Both the position numbers and the translations under genes were made by a program. Below the pieces are notes generated by a model. The model saw nothing but the letters and a program-made list of their open reading frames with translations. It was not told where the DNA came from and did no database searches. Shown one piece after another: positions 36,801-45,823 of a DNA stretch of 64,000 nt (the first letter of the stretch is position 1; every line of letters begins with the position of its first letter). Origin of the DNA: Saxidomus purpurata (lineage: Eukaryota > Mollusca > Bivalvia > Venerida > Veneridae); NCBI GenBank assembly GCA_022818135.1, contig JAFMSR010000005.1:34048872-34112871 (forward strand), written 5' to 3'.

Positions 36801-38539
36801 AAATTTAAGGAAATAAAGGTCCGTCCATAAGAGCAAATATGTTAGCTTGAATTTGTGGATGAGACCTCGGCATGTCTCCCATCATGCCTATACCTATCAA
36901 AAGTGTTTTTCTGTTTCCAAAATAGGAGAGATTTACCTGACTGCAATTTCCAGCCAGTATAGCCAAAGGTTGAATTTGATTGGTTGCCAAAGAGCCAATC
37001 ACGGAGACCAATGAGATCTAAGTGTGATTGACCTAGTTTGTATGTCTGGATCGTGGTAGCCTAACAGTTTTTAGAAAATTTTGATACTAGATGTTTTATG
37101 TGTTTGCTTTGTAAAGTAAACTCCCCTTTAATAAAGTATTGACGTCCTATTTTTACTTTGCTTAGCTTTTTGTGATGATAAAAGTTTTAATTGTCCTGAA
37201 TGAGAGAATAAAATGTTGTCCGAAAGATGGTTTTACTTATTTTAACAAGTTAAAAGTATGCATGAAAGTTTGACCTATTTTCCTACTCTGAAATTTTGAA
37301 AATATAAAAACCCCTTAAAAGTCAAATAAGCCAGCAACCGCATAGGCTACTTGTCAACTTTACTTCTTTAATTATAATAATGTACAATAGAAAATTATAA
37401 AGAGACTTGTACTAGTTGGTTGTTTACTATCGGAGCTTGAAGCAATAATCGGATAGTAAATTAACCAATGAAGCCAGGAGAGACAAAAATGATAAGCCAA
37501 TCAGCAGGATGCTAATGGCCGCCAGTTCGGTCTACTACTGTTGAAAAAGCACAGTCATTAATGTAATTATTTGAATCATTTGTATTATAAAATGGATAGA
37601 ATGCCAAAATTAGTCTTTAAATATTTGAATGTTGCTGTAGATCATGATTTCGTTAAAAATAGAAATTTTATTACAATTTTGTGGAATTTTGGTGTGAAAT
37701 TCTTTTTAATTGTTTCAGAAGGAAATTTTAATTTTAATCTGTTAATCTGTTTTATTTTTACTTATAAATAAAAAAAGAAGTAAGTGTAGATCATGATCTG
37801 CATGATCGACGATTCGGTCCTCGGACAGTTGCTGGTGAACTACTATTCCTGATCCTGGTTGACTAACCAGTACTTTTCACACCGTCGATGTTTTTATGTG
37901 ATTGGGGTTTTCGTGCCTGAGTAAGATTGTTCTGACTGTAGTTGTATTCTTATATTACACATCTTTAATGTTCCGAAAATATAATTGCGAAAGTTAGATG
38001 TGCTTTTTAAGATCAACATTGCTGTTAGTACTACTTGACCTGACCTACTTGTTGGTTTTAAGTGACCTACTGCGACTTTTAGTGCGCACGAACCGGATGG
38101 AGTTATAGCAGGTGCGCTTTTGGCTTTTTTGATCCGGCTGTTATTTGACAGTAAATTACTGGTTCCATTTTGGAAATAGTTAGTGTTTTATGCATTTTCT
38201 GCAATGTCTGGGGAATCTAGTTATAGGATCAATCACTGTTTTTGGTTAGTTATGACTCTTTATATTGGCATTAAGTATGCGTTTTCTTGTTTAAGCAGTC
38301 ATTAATTGTTCAATCACTGAAAAGTGGAAATAAAGAGTATATATAGCCACAGACATGAATTGTGGGCGGGGCTAAAGTGCTATCTATTAACAGCGAACTC
38401 TTAAGCCGTTTTGATTTGTAGTGACGCTAAAAAAGCTGTCTACTTTTGTGTACTTTGAAATGTATTAGGTTAAATATTTTTTCAAAATTATTTTTTATCC
38501 TGTCTGTCCAGGGATTCTTTTATTCTTCAATCACGAAGT
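36801..38539. other. No gene recognised
   Basis: AT-rich sequence with no supported exon or repeat boundary. An AGCCAATCAGC CCAAT-type word occurs at about 37,495, and a stretch near 37,786 shares the GATCATGATCTGC word with the 25.7 kb minisatellite. Confidence 0.4.
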
Positions 38540-39085
38540 CCCAGGGTGAGCGTTTAGGGTCGTCCGCCAGTTGTTCGTCCGTCAACATTTTGCTCTAAAC
38601 GACATCTCCTCTGAAACAACTGGACCAATGTTAATGAAACTTTGCAGAGATGTTCCTTATATAAAGCTCTACCAATCTTTAAAGAGCCCGGATAGCTCAA
38701 TAGGTAGAGCACGAGACTTGTAATCTCGGGGTTGTGGGTTCGATTCCCAGGGCTGACCAACTAAAATTACTAACAGTCTTTCGGACGAGACTTTAAAACC
38801 GAGGTCCCATGTATGGGTGAAAACCTGGCATGATAAAGAACCAGGGGTGTCTCTGGAATTGGGACGCTTTCCGAAAACCTAAAATAACTAAACTCTTCTG
38901 GGGCGTTGGTTATATGGGAAACCAACGATAAAACCTTAATATACCATACCAAAGAATTCCATTCAATGCAGAACTCTAGTAACTATAGCAACAAGAATGA
39001 AAAACTTAAAAAATCTACAATGAAACCACAAGGCCTAGAGCTTAGATATTTAGCATGTAGAATTGCCTAGTGGACCTTCAAATCA
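38540..39085. repeat. GGCC-family fragment split by a SINE
   Basis: CGACATCTCCTCTGAAACAA and the following ~100 bases match the 59.6 kb copy. The same sequence resumes after the SINE at AAAGAATTCCATTCAATGCA and continues to about 39,085 (AAGGCCTAGAGCTTAGATAT). The 59.6 kb copy gives the uninterrupted version. Confidence 0.8.
38685..38950 (+). mobile_element. tRNA-Thr-derived SINE
   Basis: The head AGCCCGGATAGCTCAATAGG to GGGTTCGATTCCCAGGGCT has A-box and B-box-like segments and an anticodon loop CTTGTAA (anticodon TGT, Thr). A SINE body follows (CTAACAGTCTTTCGGACGAG, AAAGAACCAGGGGTGTCTCT, CTAAACTCTTCTGGGGCGTT). It is flanked by AAAG on both sides and sits inside a GGCC-family copy. The tRNA folding is imperfect, so this is not taken as a working tRNA gene. 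Confidence 0.85.
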
Positions 39086-39119
39086 TGATCTATATATAGT
39101 GTCACATGCCTCTTTAGTC

Positions 39120-39260
39120 TTACCCTACCTGTGTATTTACAGGCTGTCCGTACATGTAACGAGCATTTTGCAAACTGTCGTCAAAGACGGTACTCTTTCC
39201 ACTTATTTACTTTTTACTTATGTTAGGGTTTTATAATCATTAACATACATCATATTATCC
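39120..39260. repeat. Short dispersed repeat (CTGTGTATTTACAGGCTGTC type)
   Basis: Shares CCTGTGTATTTA, GTCCGTACATGTAACGAGCA, CGTCAAAGACGGTA and an adjoining Leu-poor AT tail with the segment spread over 44,208-45,240. It represents the version without the insertions seen there. Confidence 0.6.
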
Positions 39261-39874
39261 CATTTCCCAGTGTCTCTTGCCCCTTTAACACGACCGCCGG
39301 TAGTGAAGACTAGAGTACGAAGGACTGTCAAACCTAGACAAATATATTCTCCTTAGTATAATTGAAATCTGCAGTGATTAAGACTCCCTTGTATGAGAAA
39401 CACTGCTGTCACAGAGAATTGAGTGTAGGCAGTGTGCCCCCATGTATATAGGTATCTATCTTTAAAAATAAACATGATTATTATATTCGTACTACATGTA
39501 TATGCATGCTAGGGCTTTGATTATATTTATTGCAGAATGCAAATCTGGTTAAAGAGTTGGAAGAAAGCGAGGGTGGTAAACTGACAAATTATTAATGAAT
39601 AGGCATGTCAGAAGATTTCAACATGCTGGTCTTGTAATTACCCTGGTGTCCAAAACAAAATAATTAGACCCAAGAAATGTAGTATCATATGGTTAAGATA
39701 AATAAATAAATGTTGAATTTCCAGTGGCTACTTGTTTTCCATGTTTAAAGACAGTGTGTTTTACAGATGTAGTTTCCTTAATATAGTACTACAGATTTTC
39801 ATTACTTTAAGTTAATATTAAGACAGATGTTGCGTAATCAGTTCGCTGTTTTTTATTGGAATGCTTCAATACAG

Positions 39875-40008
39875 TGTGGTACAGTGCATGTGAAGACGGT
39901 CAGCATATATCATTTCTGCAAGAGAGCTGCAACATGTCAGCTGTTTCACCGGAAGACAGAAATCCCAGGCTACCCAAGAGGCTGCTAGATGATAAGGACT
40001 ATATAAAG
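39875..40008 (+). CDS. Candidate exon of an unidentified gene
   Basis: The sequence from an AATACAG acceptor to an AAAG|GTACTA donor is open. It contains ATG at 39,934 followed by SAVSPEDRNPRLPKRLLDDK and DYIK. Composition and codon use look protein-like, but I do not recognise the protein. The phase (0) does not match ENDOU exon 2, so it is unlikely to be an alternative ENDOU start. A low-confidence partner exon is at 43,091. Confidence 0.3.
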
Positions 40009-40379
40009 GTACTATACCTATTATTCAAATTCTTTCTTGGCCTTCGGCGACACGAAGATAAACATATCGCACACAAGATGCTTTATATATTAAATGGCAC
40101 AAGTAACGCAAATTTGACTTGTGGCGTTATTGTTCAGCAGAATAGACAGTGCTACAGATGATACACGATCTTATGCTTACTGCTGGGTATAAACAGCAGT
40201 TCTGCAAATATTATTTAAACATCAATATGTACTGCCTTTACCAGAAGGATATGAGTTGTGATATACATGTATATAACATAACCATTATATTGTTTGAAAA
40301 AACGAAACGAATTGTGTGAAGTGAATGATATTCGCTAAATAACATTGGTCGATTGGTAGTCATAATTTTAATAATAAAT

Positions 40380-41560
40380 TAAAATATTTAATTAATGAAT
40401 ATTTTACGGTTTCATTACACTGTGGGTTCTTTTCGGTAATTCAAATGGCAGTTCATAGGTCGCATTTAGATAGATAACATTTCATTGGTCGGGCGTTTTT
40501 ATTAGACTCGTTTCGATTGGTTATCAAAAAGTTGTTTATTTGAGGCCCGCCTGAGTGTAGTTTTTTCAACTATTTAGTCACTGTAGTTTTTGTACTGCGT
40601 ACATTTTGAATTTACCCACCCACTCGCCGCCGGAATTTTGCAAAGAGTTTATTATCCTTTGTGCTTCTTTGCTTTGATTAAGTGTTGCATGTGACTGTTA
40701 TAATATATCGTATCATTTGCCTACACTTGTTATATTTTATTATATTATTTGAATTGTGTTTAGTGTGAACAGTGTTTTGATTCACAGGAATTCGGAATAG
40801 TGTTATTCAGAATCATTGATATTGAACGCCTTATGAGGAGACTTTGAACCTTTATATTTCAGTGTGTATTTAATGCATAGTTAATTAATCAGAGTGGGAA
40901 GCGTACCCAAGTATAAATTTTAACTCGGCACTCAGGATGGCGATCTACATTATAATTCCAAGATCTTCCTACCACATTTACACCTGGGTTTCTGACACGT
41001 TAATGGCGAAACGTTATGTCAAAAGCTGCAAGAGAACACTTACATCATCTTCAACGAGTTACGCCCCCCTGGAGATCCAAAGACATGCACTGTACTGTTA
41101 GAACGCTGAGAGGTGAACATTGTAATACAAATCAACAGAAATACAGATACAGGCTAGAAGCTAAAGGGGTATTACCGTTCAAAAGGACCATCAAAATTTT
41201 GAATAAAACATTTATCAGTGATTTATACTACTAAAATGATAAACATTGCCATAGTTATTTCCCAAAAATAACGATCTGTATAATAGTTTGATTCACATTG
41301 AATATAGAGGAAATCTGTAAAAATCTTTATTGACTATCCTAGTCAAAAATAAAAGATCCACCCTTTCGGTTATGTTTATCTTAATTTGTATTTGTCAATA
41401 ACAGAAATAACTTGGTAAACTTATTTCTTACATGTTTTTAAAGCATCCATTGTGTTTTGAGCATCATTCTTAACTATAAACCAATTTGACCATTTTGAAG
41501 GGTAATATAACTAATGTTTTTTATTTCATGTTTTTCGGTGGTTTATCGAAATATAACGGT
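40380..41560. other. Unclassified region, possible LTR or promoter-like sequence
   Basis: No gene recognised. Two small open frames (40,937-41,101, starting MAIYIIIPRSS, and 41,016-41,234, starting MSKAAREHLHHLQ) overlap in different phases and match nothing I know. A leader-like sequence precedes ATGGCGATC at 40,937, but no paired LTR was found. Confidence 0.25.
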
Positions 41561-41565
41561 GGATT

Positions 41566-42435
41566 ATATAGAGGATAATTGTTGGTTTCGGTGTAAGATC
41601 ACGTTATAATTTCACCGAGTGGGCACCAAAAGTGATATTTTCACGAGTGGCGCAGCCACGAGTGAAAATGACAACTTTTGGTGCTCACGAGTGAAATTAA
41701 CGTGCTATTACACCGATATCAACAATTTTTCTGTTTATTTTATGGTTAAAACTCTACTTTTATTGAGTTTGTTTCTATAAAATAACGAAAATCGCGGGAA
41801 ACGTCATCAAAAAACATAGCGCAAATGACGTCATTTTAACGACGTCATCGTCGCATGGTTTCCAGCATTAATTACGCTCGGTATACTTTTTGACGTAAAT
41901 CCGGGTAGAAGATTGCAAAAACAGTGAAAAATAAAAAATGGTAATCCACTGTTTCAAAACTTTGGATTATCACTTTTATTTCACTGAGAAAACTCTATAA
42001 TTCACTCGAAAACATTAAATAAATCCTGATAAACTCACTGTTCACAAATCCTGATAAACTCACTGTTCACTCAGTGAAATTATCAAAATCTTCTACCCGG
42101 ATTAACATCAAAAAGTAAACACAGCGTAAAGAATGTTGGAAACCATACGTCGATGACGTCGTTAAAATGACGTCATAAATGTTTTGCTTTCTAATGACGT
42201 TTCCCGCGATTTTCAACATTTTATTGAAACAAACTCAACAAAAATGGAGTTTAAAACATAAAATAAACAGAAAAATTGTTGGTATCGATGTCATATCACG
42301 ATAATTTCACTCGTGAACACCAAAAGTAGTTATTTTCACTCGTGGCTGCGCCACTCGTGAAAATATCACTTTTGGTGCCCACTCGGTGAAATTATATCGT
42401 GATCTGACATCGAAACCAACAATTATCCTCTATAT
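41566..42435. mobile_element. Fold-back element with ~430-base inverted arms
   Basis: The ends ATATAGAGGATAATTGTTGG and its reverse complement define 870 bases. The arms are similar over most of their length: both carry TTCACCGAGTGGGCACCAAA (or reverse), the palindromic CACGAGTGGCGCAGCCACGAG, AACGTCAT, ATGACGTCATTTTAACGACG and CTTCTACCCGGATT words. Only a short centre is unpaired. The flanks are A/T-rich, so the exact duplication (TA or TATA) cannot be fixed. No ORF. Confidence 0.85.
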
Positions 42436-42614
42436 TCTTATTTGCAGTTGAAGTTTCAATAAATAGGACTGTAATTTATTAAAAAAATTGGTTTTATTAC
42501 AATTTCTTAGCTTTTCTGTTACATCAATATACATGTATCGCAATACGTATTGCAACATGGGTTGACTGTGCCGCAATATCGCAATACGGGTTTGGCTGTA
42601 TCGTTGCACCCCTA

Positions 42615-42720
42615 GTTTTGTAGTGGTGCTTGTACCAGGAAGCATCGGTAGCGCAATCGATAGAGCGCGCGCACGATAGGCCAAATGTCCGAAGTCATGG
42701 TACATTTGATGGTATGGTGG
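42615..42720. other. Weak tRNA-like/SINE head remnant
   Basis: GGTAGCGCAATCGATAGAGC resembles a tRNA D-arm/A-box, but no acceptor pairing, anticodon stem or T-arm is clear. Possibly a decayed SINE head. Confidence 0.2.
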
Positions 42721-43090
42721 TATCTACATGCATAATGTTGTACATGTACCAAATTTTGTATTTTTACAGATACACTTTAACTCTGAAGATTTTTTCCAGG
42801 GATTTGAATTCTGTTTGCTTTTAACACATTTTGTCTTAGATAATTTCGGACTTAGTATACTTAAGTAACATTTATATATGGATACTTCAATCTTTAGAAT
42901 AGTCTTGGTTAATTAAATTGAAGTTACAGTTTACAGTTAAAGTAAATTGTAGTTAAATGTTTTTTAACTGTGTGCTTTAAACATTTTTGGAGATAGGATT
43001 GGTGACTTTGTATTTATGATAAATTATATGAAATATCATGTTGCAGTACATACTTAGCGACATAACACAAATACACTTTGTATTTTTCAG

Positions 43091-43144
43091 TGGTCCTTAT
43101 TGAAGAATACCATTAAAACTTGGACTATTTTGACACATGTCTAA
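43091..43144 (+). CDS. Possible terminal exon of the unidentified gene
   Basis: After a good TATTTTTCAG acceptor, phase 0 reads WSLLKNTIKTWTILTHV and then TAA. It is phase-compatible with the 39.9 kb candidate exon. The short length means this could be chance. Confidence 0.15.
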   Translation, partial: WSLLKNTIKTWTILTHV

Positions 43145-43664
43145 TCATTGACGTACAATTTTTCAGTTACTTCATGCCACTGTGATTATATACAATTCCG
43201 TCATTGAGAAACTATTGCCATGGGAACATTTCCGCGGTCAAGAAACCACACATTCAATAAATCAGTTGTAAAAAAGAATAAGCAGTAATTTCTTTCAAGA
43301 CTAGGTCCAATGTTTAAGTACAAGACTAAGTCTTGTGTGGCACTGACCTTAGTGTCCAGAACCCAAACTGATTAAAACTAATAGTGTCAACATATGTAGA
43401 CAGTAAAAGAAGAAGTCATGAAAATCTCGTGCACAAATTAATGATTGATTAGGAGATGTGTAACAAGTTAACTGATGGAAGACATTACCTTATAAGTAAT
43501 ACCCATTATAGCCGTAACACTTGGCATTAATTTTAGTCTGTTACTTCATCCTTTTCTTTTGGCTGTTTTGTTTATTTTTCTTTGTGTTTTTTTTTTCTGT
43601 TTGGATATTATTTTTTATTTAAAATTGTCTTAACTTTAACTTCAAATTTGCTCCAATATTTTAA

Positions 43665-44173
43665 AGGTCCACTACTAACACCAAATCGAATTTTCTTTTA
43701 AATCTGGAATTGAAACAGGAAAATACAGCTTGAAACTAGCCGTGGAGTATTTCCCTGTTTGAAATACTGCTGCAGAAAAACGAGTGAATGTTTGTGTTTT
43801 TCCTTAGATTGACCTGGGTGGTCTTTTTGTCCTTCTTTCGCTTTACTGAATGTTGTGAACAGTCATAGATATACTTTGCACATCATTGGAAGTAAAGTTC
43901 TTCAATTATTATGCAAAATAGGCATACTTTATGAACAACCTGTTTACAGCCTCTCTCTGTGAGACTTCTGGAAACTTACAAAGTTATTTGAAAGCTGGAA
44001 AACCTACTTTCGTTTTTGAAAAGGCAAAACATATTGTTTTACTTCTTTTGTTAAACTCAAATTTTCAACACAATATGGTCACATATATATATAACATATT
44101 TTTCCTTCTGGGAAGAAGCCCGTTACGGTTCCAGATTTAAAAGAAAATTTGGTTTGGTGTTAGTAATGGACCT
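43665..44173. mobile_element. piggyBac-like MITE flanked by TTAA (509 bp)
   Basis: Inverted ends AGGTCCACTACTAACACCAA (left) and a near-exact reverse complement at the right, extending to ~45 bases. TTAA occurs immediately outside both ends (43,661-43,664 and 44,174-44,177), the canonical piggyBac target site. No transposase. Confidence 0.85.
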
Positions 44174-44257
44174 TTAAGGTGGAGGGCTGGAGGTATATAA
44201 TAGGCATCTTACCCAACCTGTGTATTTAAAGGTTGTCCGTACACGTAACGAGCATTT

Positions 44258-44319
44258 ACATCGTACCGACTATAGCCTCTTTAGAGGATGGTGGACCTTA
44301 TAAGCACAATTACAAACAA
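44258..44319 (-). mobile_element. 62-base extreme 5'-truncated non-LTR insert
   Basis: Its reverse complement matches the 3' untranslated end of the non-LTR element near 34,389-34,442 (CTCTAAAGAGGCTATA core). It is bounded by a perfect 13-base direct repeat GTAACGAGCATTT (44,245-44,257 and 44,320-44,332), the footprint of target-primed reverse transcription. Confidence 0.85.
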
Positions 44320-44436
44320 GTAACGAGCATTTTGAGCATTTCATTTATTTGTAAAATTGTCCACTTACTTTTTATTGGACTTTTCATCGGTCCATGCACC
44401 AGTCAGTTACAGCATTACGTCTTTCTTATTGGTCTT

Positions 44437-44800
44437 TTAGTTCTGTGGTGGGAAGATATTCCAGGGATTGCAGGTTCGACCCTCGTTCCTCCACTAAGAT
44501 AACTAATGGTCTTTCGGACCAGTGATCAATGGTCTGTAGTGGCTACTGCGCTGGACATGTAATCCAGGGATTGCAGGGACAATTACTAATGGTCTTTCGG
44601 GTGAGACCTAAACCCGAGGCCCGATTTATGTGCTGTATGCCGGGCATGTTAAAGAACCAGAGGGTGTGTCTGGAATTGACGCGTTCTGTATTTTGTACTA
44701 TCCCCTGAGAACTAATATAACTAAACTCTTCTTGGGTTGATGGTCGTATGGATTATCCGGTGCCAACGATTAACCTCTAAAAACATACTAGAACGGGGGT
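44437..44800 (+). mobile_element. Degraded tRNA-derived SINE copies
   Basis: Two overlapping partial copies: a head fragment with GATTGCAGGTTCGACCC at ~44,470 and a second with GGCTACTGCGCTGGACATGT at ~44,538. A body follows (ATGGTCTTTCGGGTGAGACC, GGGCATGTTAAAGAACCAGA, CTAAACTCTTCTTGGGTTGA). Same family as 38,685 and 44,845. Confidence 0.7.
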
Positions 44801-44844
44801 CATAACCGAGGGTAAACAAATCCATTTAGTCAGTGGAGCGGGGA

Positions 44845-45155
44845 ATGATTATATCAGTGGTCTAGTGGTTAACGCGCTGGACTGGTAATCAAGGGTTCGG
44901 AGGTTCGATCCGCCGCTCCTCAACTAACACAACTATTTGGTCTGTCGGTTGAGACCTAAAACTGAGGACCGATGTATCAGTGCTGTACACTGGGCATGTT
45001 AAATAACCAGCGGATGTCTCTCGGACAGGGCGCGTTCTGCACGTGTCATGCACTATCTGCGGAAACCTAAAATAACTAAATAACTCTTCTGGGGGCGTTG
45101 GTCATATGGATTATCCGGTACCAACGATAAAACTCTAAAATACATACATGTAATG
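44845..45155 (+). mobile_element. tRNA-Thr-like SINE
   Basis: Head AGTGGTCTAGTGGTTAACGC to GGAGGTTCGATCCGCCGCTC, with anticodon loop CTGGTAA (GGT, Thr). The same SINE body follows as at 38,685 (GGTTGAGACCTAAAACTGAG, GGGCATGTTAAATAACCAGC, CTTCTGGGGGCGTTGGTCAT). Confidence 0.82.
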
Positions 45156-45673
45156 GTGGAGTCAATCTTCGTCAAAGACGGTATAACTTCCCATGACATT
45201 TTTTTACTTCTTAATTATGTTACAGTTTTAAGTTTTACATACATTTCGTATGTTGTATCCACTGAGGATATCGTGGAGAGAGTATGCACAGTTTAAATAA
45301 ATGACGTGAAAAGCATTTGATCTTAATTTATGTTAAGTTTTCTGTTATCTGTTGAATGAGTGTTCCCATTGACGCAAGAGACTAACAAACCACTTCACGG
45401 TAACAAAGGTATTGAAAAGTTAGGAGAATGAGTTAATTTTTGAAGTGAGCAATTGAAGTGAGATAACATAATTTTACAAAAGGAGTCAAGTTTTACAAGT
45501 TTTGTTCTGTTGCTGCTTTACATCAAATCTCTAATTTAATAGAATTTGGGTTTCTATAACAATCATAAGATAAAGGAGAAACTATCCTTGAGATCAAACC
45601 GCGGATTTATTGGCACGGGCACCGTGTAGGTACGGCCGCCGTGTAAATATTAACAAATGAAACATGCATGATT

Positions 45674-45702
45674 ATTGGACAATGTTGTTTCCTTCAACCA
45701 AT
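45674..45702. promoter_or_regulatory. Paired CCAAT boxes upstream of ENDOU
   Basis: ATTGG at 45,674-45,678 and AACCAATCAG (CCAAT at 45,698-45,702) lie in opposite orientation, 72-100 bases before the ENDOU ATG. AACCAATCAG matches the NF-Y consensus. Functional use is inferred from position only; no TATA box was identified. Confidence 0.4.
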
Positions 45703-45773
45703 CAGAGAAGGCGTTTGTAAAAGTTTTTTGACAGCGCAGTGACAAGACTTGACCGTAGGAATTTTAAGAAAAT

Positions 45774-45823
45774 ATGGCTCAGTACAAACAACGGCAGCAA
45801 AATCGTTTCCGCAATGAAAGAGG
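45774..45823 (+). CDS. ENDOU: ENDOU exon 1 (start codon)
   Basis: ATG in GAAAATATGG context, then AQYKQRQQNRFRNER. Donor GG|GTTTGT leaves two bases that complete Gly17 with exon 2. The basic, hydrophilic start is unlike a signal peptide. Confidence 0.85.

Larger units (their letters stand above)
44208..45240. repeat. Dispersed repeat interrupted by a retro-insert and SINEs
   Basis: The outer pieces (CCTGTGTATTTAAAGGTTGT at the left, CGTCAAAGACGGTA at 45,171) match the contiguous segment at 39.12-39.25 kb. Between them lie a 62-base retrotransposon tail and tRNA-derived SINE copies. Confidence 0.6.

Noticed and set aside
38685..38760. Functional tRNA-Thr(TGT) gene
   Set aside because: Acceptor stem pairing is incomplete and a SINE body follows without a terminator-like T-run; taken as a SINE head.
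40800..41240. LTR retrotransposon start (leader, primer site and gag-like frame)
   Set aside because: No second LTR, no pol motifs and no convincing primer-binding site; left unclassified.
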